The position numbers and the translations under genes are program-made. From Desemzia sp045528445 (GTDB taxonomy: Bacteria > Bacillota > Bacilli > Lactobacillales > Carnobacteriaceae): DNA of 64,000 nucleotides. Where the stretch lies: contig NZ_JBGQQU010000001.1 in NCBI RefSeq assembly GCF_045528445.1, positions 1 through 64,000 of the forward strand, read 5' to 3'. Positions 34,493 through 43,447 of the stretch are shown in pieces. Under the pieces are notes generated by a model. That model had not been told where the DNA came from. It saw only the letters and a list, made by a program, of their open reading frames with translations, and searched no databases. How positions within the stretch are numbered: position 1 is the first letter of the stretch; the number at the start of each line of letters is the position of its first letter.

Positions 34493-35272
34493 ATGAAGAA
34501 GAAAATCCTTTTTTTTGATATTGACGGCACACTATTAAATGACGAGAAAAAAATACTGACAAGTACTAAAGAAGCGCTGCAGGAATTGCAGTCTAATGGT
34601 CATGAAATTGCAATAGCAACAGGAAGAAACTATGCTATGGCTAAAGTCGTGATCGATGAGCTGGACTTGAAAAATTACATTGTTTGTAATGGATCAGCTG
34701 GGTTTTTCCATGATGAACAAGTATACGAAAACCCTTTAGATGCGGCTGATTTTGAAAGATTACTGACGGTAGCCGATCGAAATCAACATCAAATGGTGTA
34801 TGAAACACCTTTTATGCTTAAAAGACGAGATGAATTTGTCGATGCGAATATCAAAACCGCTATGGAAGCAGTAGGCTTTGGAGTACCGGAATACAACAGT
34901 GACTTTTACAAAACGAATAAGCTTGTTCAAGCGCTGTTGTTTTATCGTGAAGAAGATCAAGCAATTTATGAAAATGGACAATTTCCTAAATTCAAATTTG
35001 TCCGTTGGCACGATGCTGGAGTGGATATATTGCCTCGTGGTGGATCAAAAGCTAAAACCATTCTTAAATTATCTGCTGATCAAGGTTTTGAGAGAGAAGA
35101 TATCATTGCTTTCGGAGATGGATTGAACGATTTAGAAATGATCACAGAAGTAGGCACAGGTGTGGCAATGGGAAATGCTCTTGAAACGATCAAACTACGT
35201 GCAAATAAAGTAACGGCTAATAACAATGAAGATGGCATTGCGATTGCATTAAAAGAAATGAACTTGATTTAG
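34493..35272 (+). CDS. Cof-type HAD-IIB phosphatase
   Basis: A 259-residue HAD-superfamily hydrolase. Motif I is FFDIDGTLLNDE at residue 6, motif II IATGRNYAMA near 41, the Lys motif GGSKAKTI near 183 and motif IV FGDGLNDLEMI near 204. The cap between residues 85 and 180 is of type IIB. Such enzymes dephosphorylate sugar phosphates, FMN or PLP in the cytosol; the substrate cannot be told. GGAGAG lies about 13 bases before the ATG. Followed after 50 bases by a DUF1697 gene. Confidence 0.92.
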   Translation: MKKKILFFDIDGTLLNDEKKILTSTKEALQELQSNGHEIAIATGRNYAMAKVVIDELDLKNYIVCNGSAGFFHDEQVYENPLDAADFERLLTVADRNQHQMVYETPFMLKRRDEFVDANIKTAMEAVGFGVPEYNSDFYKTNKLVQALLFYREEDQAIYENGQFPKFKFVRWHDAGVDILPRGGSKAKTILKLSADQGFEREDIIAFGDGLNDLEMITEVGTGVAMGNALETIKLRANKVTANNNEDGIAIALKEMNLI

Positions 35273-35322
35273 CTGAAACAGTTATTTTCCTATCGGAGAT
35301 GACTAAAAAGGGGACAAACATT

Positions 35323-35877
35323 ATGAAGATGGTTGCTTTGCTTCGAGGAGTCAATGTTGGCGGTAAAAACAGAGTGCCGATGCAAGAGTTGAAGAAGTGC
35401 TTTTTGGATGCAGGCTTTACAGAAGTCGCTACATATATCAACAGTGGAAACATCGTATTTGAAGCGGATTGGAAAAGTAGAGAACAAACGCTTCAAGATT
35501 ATTGTCAGCAGATCATTGAAGCAGCATTTGTTTTTCCGGTGATCGTTGCGATTGTTACAGCTGACGAATTAGCGGAGGCAATTCAACATGCTCCATCATG
35601 GTGGGGAACAGATCCTGCTATGAGACACAATGCTTTATTTGTCATTTATCCGGCCTCGGCAGAAGACGTATTGTCTGGAGTGGGGCCTATAAACAATGAT
35701 CTCGAAAAAGTGTCTTACGTAGGCACTATCCTTTTTTGGAGTGCTTCAGTAGAAAAATACAGGCGAACGCGGTTTTCAAAAATCATTGGGACAAAATCCT
35801 ATCAACAGGTAACGATCCGCAATGCAAATACTACTCGAAAATTATGGGCTATGTCCCAAGAGCAGATAGAAAAATAA
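35323..35877 (+). CDS. DUF1697 family protein
   Basis: A 184-residue soluble protein of the DUF1697 family, with its N-terminal signature MVALLRGVNVGGKNRVPMQEL, then YINSGNIVF and the C-terminal YQQVTIRNANTTRKL. The ATG at 35323 has AAAGGGG upstream; an earlier in-frame ATG at 35299 has none as good. The family is widespread and has no proven role. Possibly transcribed with the Cof phosphatase gene. Confidence 0.9.
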   Translation: MKMVALLRGVNVGGKNRVPMQELKKCFLDAGFTEVATYINSGNIVFEADWKSREQTLQDYCQQIIEAAFVFPVIVAIVTADELAEAIQHAPSWWGTDPAMRHNALFVIYPASAEDVLSGVGPINNDLEKVSYVGTILFWSASVEKYRRTRFSKIIGTKSYQQVTIRNANTTRKLWAMSQEQIEK

Positions 35878-35900
35878 AGACTTTATGAGCAAAAAACAAG

Positions 35901-35928
35901 TGTACAAAAACAACATCAGTGGTATAAT
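35901..35928 (+). promoter_or_regulatory. Promoter of tRNA-Ala
   Basis: TGTACA at 35901-35906, a 16-base spacer and TATAAT at 35923-35928, 15 bases before the tRNA 5' end. Confidence 0.6.
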
Positions 35929-35943
35929 AAGGGTGTTGTTTCT

Positions 35944-36016
35944 GGGGGTATAGCTCAGCTGGGAGAGCGCTACGCTGGCAGCGTAGAGGTCAGGGGTTCG
36001 AGCCCCCTTATCTCCA
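35944..36016 (+). tRNA. tRNA-Ala (anticodon GGC)
   Basis: A 73-base cloverleaf: acceptor GGGGGTA with TATCTCC, D arm GCTC/GAGC, anticodon stem CTACG/CGTAG around CTGGCAG (anticodon GGC, reading GCC and GCU), and T arm AGGGG-TTCGAGC-CCCCT. Discriminator A; CCA is not encoded. It is alone, with its own promoter and terminator. Its A-CCA end fits the TGGT bulge of the alaS T-box in this window. Confidence 0.97.
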
Positions 36017-36033
36017 TACTATCATTTAAAAGA

Positions 36034-36086
36034 AGCCGTTAAAACTTGGGCAGGACTAATGTGCTGCATGTTTTAGCGGCTTTTTT
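36034..36086 (+). terminator. tRNA-Ala terminator
   Basis: A 12-bp stem with one wobble (36034-36045 with 36070-36081) is followed by six T. Confidence 0.88.
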
Positions 36087-36318
36087 GCTTCTCCTGTTAA
36101 AAGATAAAGTAATTTAATCGCAATTATGCTACAATTGAACGTGTGTTCCCTCGTGTAAAAGAGGGATTTCTTTTGTTGAGCGAAGACATTTTTGTGTGCA
36201 GGTATTTATCAACGAGACCTAGCCGCAAATGATTATTTTTAGACATCCTCCCTGAATAGTAAGAATGAGAATTTTTTTGTTTAGTGTTAAAGGTGTTTAC
36301 TTTTTGAAAGGAGAAAAG

Positions 36319-36885
36319 ATGCAGTACAAAACACATTTAGTCGTTACTTATGCGGCTGCTTTACCAATGTTGGCCTCTTCAGATTCTTTAACGATAGGAA
36401 ATCTGGCTGTTTTAGGCATAGGAGCGCTATTTCCTGATATTGACCATCCGGGATCTTTTATAGGTAAAAGACTGCCGATAGTGAGTGACGGAATGAGGAA
36501 ATTATTCGGGCACAGAGGAATTGTCCATTCTTTAGCAGGAGCCGTTTTTTTTACAGCGGTTTTTCGGTTTCTGTCAGTGACGTTTGACTGGCCGATCGAT
36601 TGGGCGACTTGGTTCTTAATGGGCTTTTTCGCTCATTTAGTAGAAGATTCTTTTTCGAAGTATGGTATCGCTTGGTTGCAGCCTTTATACAATAAAAATA
36701 TTCAATTTGGACTAAAGCGAGTATATTATACAACTGGCAGAGGAAGTGAATGGGCTATTTTCATCATTGCTTCGGCAATTTTAGTGTATCAAATTGTGCA
36801 GACAGATTTATTTGCACAACTCACTTTTCCATTGCCCGAGATTCAAAATGTCTTAAACCAAATCAAAAATACGTATTTTATTTAA
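36319..36885 (+). CDS. YdjM-like membrane-bound metal-dependent hydrolase
   Basis: A 188-residue polytopic protein of the DUF457/YdjM family. Metal-binding motifs are the His in KTHLVVT at the start, FPDIDHPGSFIGKRLP near residue 40 and HRGIVHSLAGA near 63; hydrophobic segments follow near 70-110 and at 145-165. Its Bacillus relative is part of the LexA regulon; the reaction is unknown. The ATG at 36319 has GAAAGGAG upstream; an earlier ATG at 36265 is poorer. Confidence 0.85.
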   Translation: MQYKTHLVVTYAAALPMLASSDSLTIGNLAVLGIGALFPDIDHPGSFIGKRLPIVSDGMRKLFGHRGIVHSLAGAVFFTAVFRFLSVTFDWPIDWATWFLMGFFAHLVEDSFSKYGIAWLQPLYNKNIQFGLKRVYYTTGRGSEWAIFIIASAILVYQIVQTDLFAQLTFPLPEIQNVLNQIKNTYFI

Positions 36886-36896
36886 TTTGTTCAACA

Positions 36897-36930
36897 CAAA
36901 AAGGGGACGATTTTTATCGTCTCCTTTTTG
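36897..36930. terminator. Bidirectional terminator
   Basis: AAAAGGGGACGA at 36899-36910 pairs with TCGTCTCCTTTT at 36917-36928, between the converging YdjM-like and def genes. Confidence 0.9.
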
Positions 36931-36958
36931 CTGCATTATTTTCATATGAATAGAAAGA

Positions 36959-37522
36959 TTAAGAAATCACGTTTGTTCCTTCTTCTAAATCAAATGGATT
37001 TTCTTCGTTGATGCGATCGTAGAACATCACACCGTTCAAATGATCAATTTCATGTTGGACTACCATAGCTGCATAATTTTTCAAACGTACTTTTTGTTTT
37101 TCGCCATTTAAATCGTAATACGTCACAGTTATTCTGCTGTGGCGTGGAACATAACCAGACACATCGCGGTCAACAGATAGACAGCCTTCACCTTCAGCTA
37201 AGCAAGAAGACTGAACAGAGTGACTGACGATTTTAGGATTGACCATAACAGTACTTAGAATATATTCATCACTATTTTCTTCGATTCCGGGAATATGAAC
37301 AGCCAGCATACGGATGGATTGATTGATTTGAGGAGCGGCTAAACCTACACCAGCTCTTAACTCATATTTTTCTGCTATTTCCGGATCTTGACTATTGACT
37401 AAGAATTCCATCATTTCATGCCCCGTGTCAATAACTTCTTGTGATAAAGGGAGTTCTAGTTCTTTGGCAACGAGGCGAAGAGTAGGATGGCCTTCTCGAA
37501 TAATGTCTTTCATTGTAATCAT
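36959..37522 (-). CDS. def: Peptide deformylase
   Basis: A 187-residue iron or zinc hydrolase that removes the formyl group from new proteins. The three motifs are GVGLAAPQIN near residue 59, EGCLSVD near 111 and QHEIDHLNG near 154, giving the Cys-His-His metal site and catalytic Glu. The insert around ENSDEYILSTVMVNP marks the Gram-positive type 2 form. AGGAG precedes the ATG. Monocistronic. Confidence 0.97.
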   Translation of the reverse strand: MITMKDIIREGHPTLRLVAKELELPLSQEVIDTGHEMMEFLVNSQDPEIAEKYELRAGVGLAAPQINQSIRMLAVHIPGIEENSDEYILSTVMVNPKIVSHSVQSSCLAEGEGCLSVDRDVSGYVPRHSRITVTYYDLNGEKQKVRLKNYAAMVVQHEIDHLNGVMFYDRINEENPFDLEEGTNVIS

Positions 37523-37709
37523 TACTATTTCACTCCTACTAAATATAGGGATTTCGTACCCCTTAAGATTATTTTCAACTCTTTCATTTTAACAGGAATG
37601 AAGGGATATTGCACGAGTATTTGTTCTTTTTATCTTTGATGAAATGTGCGATAATAAAAAAGTCATCTTTTCAACAAACTTTTATATTTTAATGGATAGG
37701 GGAAATTTT

Positions 37710-39056
37710 ATGTCAGATGCAAAAAAATATATTGAAGAAGTGTACCAAGAAGTAAGCGAAAGAGATTTTTATCAGCCGGAATTTTTACAAGCTGTTCGCG
37801 AGTTTTTTGACTCTATTGAACCTGTCTTGGCGTCACATCCCGAATTGATGCAACAAAATATTTTAGGACGTTTAGTGGAGCCTGAGAGAATTATCCAATT
37901 TAGAGTTCCCTGGGTAAATGATCAAGGGGAAGTTGTTGTCAATCGAGCTTTTCGTGTTCAATTCAATTCAGCGATTGGTCCTTATAAAGGTGGTATGAGA
38001 TTTCACCCTACAGTGAATCAAAGCATCGTCAAATTTTTAGGTTTTGAACAAATCTTTAAAAATAGTTTAACAGGATTACCTATCGGCGGAGGGAAAGGCG
38101 GCAGCGATTTTAATCCAAGAGGCAAGTCCGATGGAGAAGTCATGCGTTTTTGCCAAAGTCTAATGACTGAATTGCAAAAATACATTGGTCCAGACACGGA
38201 TGTTCCTGCAGGAGATATTGGTGTAGGAGCAAGGGAAATCGGTTATTTGTATGGACAATACAAAAAATTGAATGAATCTCAAAACGGTGTATTAACTGGA
38301 AAACCTCTATTGTATGGCGGAAGTATCGGAAGAACTGAAGCGACTGGTTATGGATTGGTTTATTTTACTAAAGCTATGTTAAAAGATGCAGGAAAAACGT
38401 TTAAACACCAAAAAGTAGTCGTTTCCGGAAGCGGAAATGTAGCCATTTATGCGATGGAAAAAGTGAAGGAATATGAAGGTGTCGTAATCGCTTGTTCTGA
38501 TTCTGACGGTTACATTATTGATGAAGCAGGAATTGATATCGAACTTGTAAAAGAGATTAAAGAAAAGAGACGTGGCCGTATCTCTGAATACGTTGCTCAA
38601 CGTCCTGAAGCAGAGTACTTTGAAGGAAATGTATGGAACCACAAAATAAACTATGGTATTGCCTTGCCATGTGCTACTCAAAATGAAATATTTGGTGAAG
38701 CTGCAGAAACCATTATTGCAAATGGAGTTTATGCGCTTGCAGAAGGTGCTAACATGCCCACAGATTTAGAAAGTTCTAAGAAATTGCAAAAAGCTGGTAT
38801 CTTATTTGGACCGGCTAAAGCGGCAAATGCTGGTGGAGTAGCTGTGTCTGCTCTGGAGATGTCCCAAAACAGCCAACGATTAAGCTGGGAATTTGAAAAA
38901 GTGGATGCTGAATTAAAATCCATTATGAAAACTATTTACCGACAAATTAGTGAGACTGCTAAAGAATATGGTATTGAAGGTGATTTTGCAGCTGGTGCAA
39001 ATATTGCCGGATTCAACAAAGTGGCTTTTGCTATGTTAAGCCAAGGGATAGTCTAA
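37710..39056 (+). CDS. gdhA: NADP-type glutamate dehydrogenase
   Basis: A 448-residue hexameric-type GDH that makes glutamate from 2-oxoglutarate and ammonium. Substrate lysines lie in GPYKGGMRFHP near residue 90 and PIGGGKGGSDFNPRGKSD near 124; PAGDIGVGAREIGYL and the nucleotide loop VSGSGNVAIYAMEK follow. The ATG at 37710 is chosen for GGATAGGGG just upstream and for family length; an earlier ATG at 37644 would add 22 atypical residues. Length and SDSDGYI segment fit the biosynthetic, NADP-dependent class. Confidence 0.95.
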   Translation: MSDAKKYIEEVYQEVSERDFYQPEFLQAVREFFDSIEPVLASHPELMQQNILGRLVEPERIIQFRVPWVNDQGEVVVNRAFRVQFNSAIGPYKGGMRFHPTVNQSIVKFLGFEQIFKNSLTGLPIGGGKGGSDFNPRGKSDGEVMRFCQSLMTELQKYIGPDTDVPAGDIGVGAREIGYLYGQYKKLNESQNGVLTGKPLLYGGSIGRTEATGYGLVYFTKAMLKDAGKTFKHQKVVVSGSGNVAIYAMEKVKEYEGVVIACSDSDGYIIDEAGIDIELVKEIKEKRRGRISEYVAQRPEAEYFEGNVWNHKINYGIALPCATQNEIFGEAAETIIANGVYALAEGANMPTDLESSKKLQKAGILFGPAKAANAGGVAVSALEMSQNSQRLSWEFEKVDAELKSIMKTIYRQISETAKEYGIEGDFAAGANIAGFNKVAFAMLSQGIV

Positions 39057-39067
39057 ATAGAAAGAAG

Positions 39068-39104
39068 CAAAAGGAAGCGGAATAAAAACCGCTTCCTTTT
39101 CTTG
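39068..39104 (+). terminator. gdhA terminator
   Basis: AAAAGGAAGCGG and CCGCTTCCTTTT pair around an 8-base loop, 12 bases after the gdhA stop. Confidence 0.9.
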
Positions 39105-39574
39105 TGCGCCGTTTCGTGTAATAAATATTAACGAAAAAAGCAGAGTGTTTTTCATTCAGCTGTAAGATTGGATCGGAAAGTATAGACAATTTAAGGTTTT
39201 GGAATGAAAAAAATCTTGAAACGCTAGTAAATGGTACAGGAATTTCCTGTTTATATAACAGATATTGTGAACAGGCGTACTAATTATCTGCGCTCTTAAG
39301 TCATGCCTTGAATGAATGGAAGAAAAGCGTTACCACTCCTTATTACGAGGAAGTTTTCTATAAAACAGAAAAAGAGATTTGTTTTAATAAAGAGGAAACC
39401 TTCTTGTTTTAGATAAAAGGACCATTTAGTTTATTAGTGTAATATAAAGTGCTTGCAAAATAGTTTAAAGAGTGATAAATTTGTAGAGTAAACGGACTGA
39501 ATTAATACAGTTTTTGAAATCTGTATTAATGGTTTGGAAATTAGATTGTTATAAAAGAGAGGAATGGGTATTAA
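39105..39574 (+). promoter_or_regulatory. Long regulatory gap before pdhA
   Basis: No gene. A likely promoter is TTGCAA at 39453-39458 and TAAATT at 39476-39481 with a 17-base spacer. GAAAAGCGTTACCA at 39322-39335 is a weak match to a CcpA cre site (two mismatches). The leader carries the inverted repeat described at 39501-39530. The rest shows nothing I recognise. Confidence 0.45.
39501..39530 (+). promoter_or_regulatory. Perfect 10-bp inverted repeat in the pdhA leader
   Basis: ATTAATACAG at 39501-39510 and CTGTATTAAT at 39521-39530 with a 10-base loop, just downstream of the predicted transcription start and 44 bases before the pdhA ATG. It may be an operator or an RNA hairpin. It is not a Rex site. 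Confidence 0.55.
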
Positions 39575-40684
39575 ATGGCTAACAATAAACAACCTGTAGA
39601 TTATGAAGCGTTGTTAAGTGCAATTGATGCTGCTTATCCAATGGTACAAATCTTAGACAAGGACGGAAATGTCGTAAACGAAGACATTATGCCTGATTTA
39701 ACTGATGATCAGTTAGTAGAATTAATGGAGAAAATGGTGTGGTCTCGTATCTTACATGAACGTTCAATGGCATTAGCTCGTCAAGGACGTTTAGGTTTCT
39801 ATGGACCTACTGCTGGTCAAGAAGCATCTCAACTTGCAAGTCATTATGCATTTACTAAAGAAGACTGGTTGTTCCCAGGCTACCGTGATATCCCGCAATT
39901 GATTCAACACGGGCTTCCTGTTAGCAAAGCATTCTTATGGTCAAGAGGACATGTTGAAGGAAACAATTATCCAGAAGATTTACACGCTATGCCTCCACAA
40001 ATCATTATCGGGGCTCAAATCATTCAAGCGATGGGTAGCGCTGTTGGTCAAAAATTAAACGGCGATAACGCTGTAACATTCACCTATACTGGTGATGGTG
40101 GTTCTTCACAAGGAGACTTCTATGAAGGAATCAACTACGCAAGCCGTTACAAAGCTCCAATCGTATTTTACATTCAAAATAACGGATATGCTATTTCAAC
40201 TCCTCGCGAAAAACAAACTGGCGCTAAAACATTGGCCCAAAAAGCTGCAGCAGTTGGAATTCCAGGTATCCAAGTAGATGGTATGGATCCATTAGCAGTT
40301 TATGCTGTATCTAAACAAGCTAGAGAATGGGCTTTAGCAGGAAATGGTCCTGTTTTAATTGAAACAATTACTTCTCGTTTCGGTCCTCACTCAACTTCTG
40401 GAGATGACCCAACTCGTTACCGTGAGCAAGAAAGTTTCGATTACTGGGCACAACGCGACCCATTAATCCGTTTCCGTAACTTCTTGACTGCTAAAGGTCT
40501 ATGGACTGAAGAAAAAGAAGAAGCTTACATTGAAAAAACTAAAGAAGAAATCAAAGAAGCTGCTAAAGAAGCAGACAAAGCACCTAAACAAAAAATCTCT
40601 GGTTTCTTGAAAAACATGTTTGAAGAACCAGGACAAGTAACGCAAGAGCAAATTGCGAAGTACGAAGCAAAGGAGAGTAAATAA
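39575..40684 (+). CDS. pdhA: Pyruvate dehydrogenase E1 alpha
   Basis: A 369-residue thiamine-diphosphate subunit that decarboxylates pyruvate. The TPP motif starts YTGDGGSSQGDFYEGIN near residue 172 and ends with QNNGYAISTP. GFYGPTAGQEASQ and GDIPQ-like loop region YRDIPQLI are typical. The last 50 residues are a charged Lys/Glu helix. AGAGGAATGG precedes the ATG. First gene of pdhABCD. Confidence 0.97.
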   Translation: MANNKQPVDYEALLSAIDAAYPMVQILDKDGNVVNEDIMPDLTDDQLVELMEKMVWSRILHERSMALARQGRLGFYGPTAGQEASQLASHYAFTKEDWLFPGYRDIPQLIQHGLPVSKAFLWSRGHVEGNNYPEDLHAMPPQIIIGAQIIQAMGSAVGQKLNGDNAVTFTYTGDGGSSQGDFYEGINYASRYKAPIVFYIQNNGYAISTPREKQTGAKTLAQKAAAVGIPGIQVDGMDPLAVYAVSKQAREWALAGNGPVLIETITSRFGPHSTSGDDPTRYREQESFDYWAQRDPLIRFRNFLTAKGLWTEEKEEAYIEKTKEEIKEAAKEADKAPKQKISGFLKNMFEEPGQVTQEQIAKYEAKESK

Positions 40685-40686
40685 GC

Positions 40687-41664
40687 ATGGCACAAAAAAC
40701 AATGATTCAAGCAATCACTGAAGCCTTAGATCAAGAAATGGCACAAGACAATAAAGTGATGATTTTCGGTGAAGACGTTGGTAAAAACGGTGGAGTTTTC
40801 CGTGCTACTGAAGGACTAAGCGATAAGTATGGTGAGGACCGCGTAAGCGATACTCCACTATCTGAATCAGCAATTGGTGGAATGGCTATTGGTTTAGCTC
40901 TACAAGGTTTCCGTCCAGTACCTGAAGTTCAATTTATTGGATTTATCTTTGAAGTAATGGATTCAATCGTTGCTCAAGCAGCTCGTACTCGTTACCGTAT
41001 GGGCAGCACTCGTATTATGCCGATTACTTTCCGTATGCCGTTTGGTGGAGGAGTTCATACTCCAGAATTGCACGCCGATAACCTTGAAGGATTATTTGCT
41101 CAATCACCAGGTTTGAAAGTAGTTGTTCCTTCTAACCCGTACGATGCAAAAGGTCTATTGATTTCAGCTATTCGTGACAACGACCCAGTTGTTTTCTTAG
41201 AACACATGAAACTTTACCGTTCATTCCGTGACGAAGTTCCTGAAGAACAATATACAGTTCCTCTAGGAAAAGCTGCTGTGGCTCGTGAAGGTAAAGATGT
41301 TTCTGTTATCACTTACGGCGCAATGGTTCGTGAATCATTGAAAGCTGCTGATGAATTAGAAAAAGAAGGCATTTCTGTAGAAATTATCGACTTGCGTACT
41401 ATATCTCCATTGGATATTGAAACAATCGTTGCATCAGTTGAAAAAACTGGACGCGCGGTAGTTGTTCAAGAGGCTCAACGCCAAGCAGGTGTTGGTGCAA
41501 CCGTTATTTCTGAAATCTCGCAACGTTCTGTTTTATCTCTTGAAGCTCCTGTAGGATTTGTAGCAGCTCCTGATACAATTTTCCCATTTGGTCTTGCTGA
41601 AGACGACTGGAACGTTAACGCAAAAGATATCTTGGAACAAATTAAAGAAACTGTAAACTTCTAA
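40687..41664 (+). CDS. pdhB: Pyruvate dehydrogenase E1 beta
   Basis: A 325-residue E1 beta that completes the alpha2beta2 decarboxylase. It shows FGEDVGKNGGVFRATEGL, the catalytic-side ADTPLSE-like segment SDTPLSESAIGGMAIG, and the C-terminal swivel domain with VIDLRTISPLD-type text (EIIDLRTISPLDIE). It starts two bases after the pdhA stop, with GGAGAG inside the pdhA end. Confidence 0.97.
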   Translation: MAQKTMIQAITEALDQEMAQDNKVMIFGEDVGKNGGVFRATEGLSDKYGEDRVSDTPLSESAIGGMAIGLALQGFRPVPEVQFIGFIFEVMDSIVAQAARTRYRMGSTRIMPITFRMPFGGGVHTPELHADNLEGLFAQSPGLKVVVPSNPYDAKGLLISAIRDNDPVVFLEHMKLYRSFRDEVPEEQYTVPLGKAAVAREGKDVSVITYGAMVRESLKAADELEKEGISVEIIDLRTISPLDIETIVASVEKTGRAVVVQEAQRQAGVGATVISEISQRSVLSLEAPVGFVAAPDTIFPFGLAEDDWNVNAKDILEQIKETVNF

Positions 41665-41710
41665 TATAGAAGAGTAATTACTTTATTAAAAAGAAGATTT
41701 TTAATAAAAT

Positions 41711-41750
41711 ATGAATGAATGGACTTTGATAAAAAAGGACATTCATTCAT
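41711..41750 (+). promoter_or_regulatory. Hairpin between pdhB and pdhC
   Basis: ATGAATGAATG at 41711-41721 pairs perfectly with CATTCATTCAT at 41740-41750. It has no T-run, so it is more likely a processing or stability site that sets E2-E3 message apart from E1 than a full stop. Confidence 0.6.
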
Positions 41751-41812
41751 GTGTTTGTTATCAAAAAGTGATTTAACAACTACAGTGAGAGAAAGAAAGG
41801 AAGAAATAAAAC

Positions 41813-43435
41813 ATGGCTTTCAAATTTAAAATGCCAGATGTTGGCGAAGGAATGGCAGAAGGCGAAATCGTAAAATGGTTAGTCGCTGAAGGAGATACAG
41901 TAGAGGAAGAAGATTCAGTTGCTGAGATCCAAAACGATAAATCTGTTGAAGAAATCGCAGTTCCAGTTTCTGGAACAATCAAAAAAATCTTAGTAGCTGA
42001 AGGAACAGTAGCAAGTGTTGGTGACGTATTGATTGAAATCGATGCTCCTGGATACGAAGATGACAGTGAAGAAGCAGCAGCTCCATCTACTCCAGCTTCT
42101 CCTGCAGTAGAAGAAAAAGCTGTTGACCCAGCAACTTCTGGATCAACTGGTTCTTCAATCTACAAATTCAAAATGCCAGACGTTGGTGAAGGAATGGCAG
42201 AAGGGGAAATCGTAAAATGGTTGATCGCTGAAGGAGACACAATTGAAGAAGAAGATTCAATTGCTGAAATTCAAAACGATAAATCTGTTGAAGAAATTGC
42301 TTCCCCAGTATCAGGAACAATCAAAAGCATTTTAGTTTCTGAAGGAACAGTAGCAAGTGTGGGCGATATTCTTGTTGAAATCGATGCTCCAGGATATGTT
42401 GATGAATCAGCTCCTGCAGCTGAGGCTACTGCTTCAACTTCAACTGAAAGCAAACCTGCTGCATCAACACCTCAAACTGGTGAACGTAACGAGCGCGTAT
42501 TGGCTATGCCATCTGTACGTCAATTTGCACGTGACAACGATGTAGAAATCGCATTAGTTACTCCATCTGGTAAAGGCGGACGTACAACTAAAGCTGATGT
42601 ACAAAGCTTTATGGCTGGTGAAACTGCTGCTCCAGCTAAAGAAGAAACAGCTGCAGCAACTCCAGCTAAAGAAACAGCAAGTAAAAAAGAAGCAGCTCCA
42701 GCTGCACAACCTTTCTCTTCTTCTATGGAAGAATCAGAAACTCGCGAAAAAATGACTGGTATGAGAAAAGCTATTGCTAAAGCTATGGTAAACAGTAAAC
42801 AAACTGCTCCTCATGTTACATTACATGACGAAGTGGAAGTTTCTAAATTATGGGATCACCGTAAGAAATTCAAAACAATTGCTGCTGACAAAGGAACGAA
42901 ACTTACGTTCTTACCGTATGTTGTTAAAGCATTGTCGGCAACAGTTAAAGCTTTCCCAGTAATGAATGCATCAATTGATGATGCAACACAAGAAATTGTG
43001 TACAAAAACTACATTAACATCGGTATTGCAACAGATACTGATAATGGATTGTACGTACCAAACGTTAAAAATGCTGATGCAAAAGGTATGTTCACTATCG
43101 CTGATGAAATTAATGAAAAGGCAGCTCAAGCTCACGAAGGTAAATTAGCTGCTGCAGATATGAGAAACGGTTCAATCTCAATCAGTAACATTGGTTCAGT
43201 AGGCGGCGGCTGGTTTACTCCAGTAATCAACTACCCAGAAGTAGCTATTTTAGGTGTTGGAACGATTGCGCAACAACCAGTTGTGAATGCTGAAGGCGAA
43301 ATTGTTGTTGGACGTATGATGAAACTTTCATTAAGCTTTGACCACCGTATTGTCGATGGAGCTACCGCTCAAAAAGCAATGAACAACATTAAAAGATTAT
43401 TGGCAGATCCAGAATTGTTATTAATGGAAGGTTAA
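41813..43435 (+). CDS. pdhC: Dihydrolipoamide acetyltransferase E2 with two lipoyl domains
   Basis: A 540-residue E2 core. Two lipoyl domains (residues 1-78 and about 117-195) each carry the lipoylated Lys in EIQNDKSVEE and are almost identical to one another. Ala/Pro/Glu linkers separate them from the peripheral subunit-binding domain (MPSVRQFARDNDVEI...GKGGRTTKADV) and the catalytic domain from about residue 305, ending with SFDHRIVDGA. AAAGGAAG precedes the ATG. Two lipoyl domains are usual for Enterococcus-like E2. Confidence 0.97.
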   Translation: MAFKFKMPDVGEGMAEGEIVKWLVAEGDTVEEEDSVAEIQNDKSVEEIAVPVSGTIKKILVAEGTVASVGDVLIEIDAPGYEDDSEEAAAPSTPASPAVEEKAVDPATSGSTGSSIYKFKMPDVGEGMAEGEIVKWLIAEGDTIEEEDSIAEIQNDKSVEEIASPVSGTIKSILVSEGTVASVGDILVEIDAPGYVDESAPAAEATASTSTESKPAASTPQTGERNERVLAMPSVRQFARDNDVEIALVTPSGKGGRTTKADVQSFMAGETAAPAKEETAAATPAKETASKKEAAPAAQPFSSSMEESETREKMTGMRKAIAKAMVNSKQTAPHVTLHDEVEVSKLWDHRKKFKTIAADKGTKLTFLPYVVKALSATVKAFPVMNASIDDATQEIVYKNYINIGIATDTDNGLYVPNVKNADAKGMFTIADEINEKAAQAHEGKLAAADMRNGSISISNIGSVGGGWFTPVINYPEVAILGVGTIAQQPVVNAEGEIVVGRMMKLSLSFDHRIVDGATAQKAMNNIKRLLADPELLLMEG

Positions 43436-43447
43436 GGTGAAAATTAC

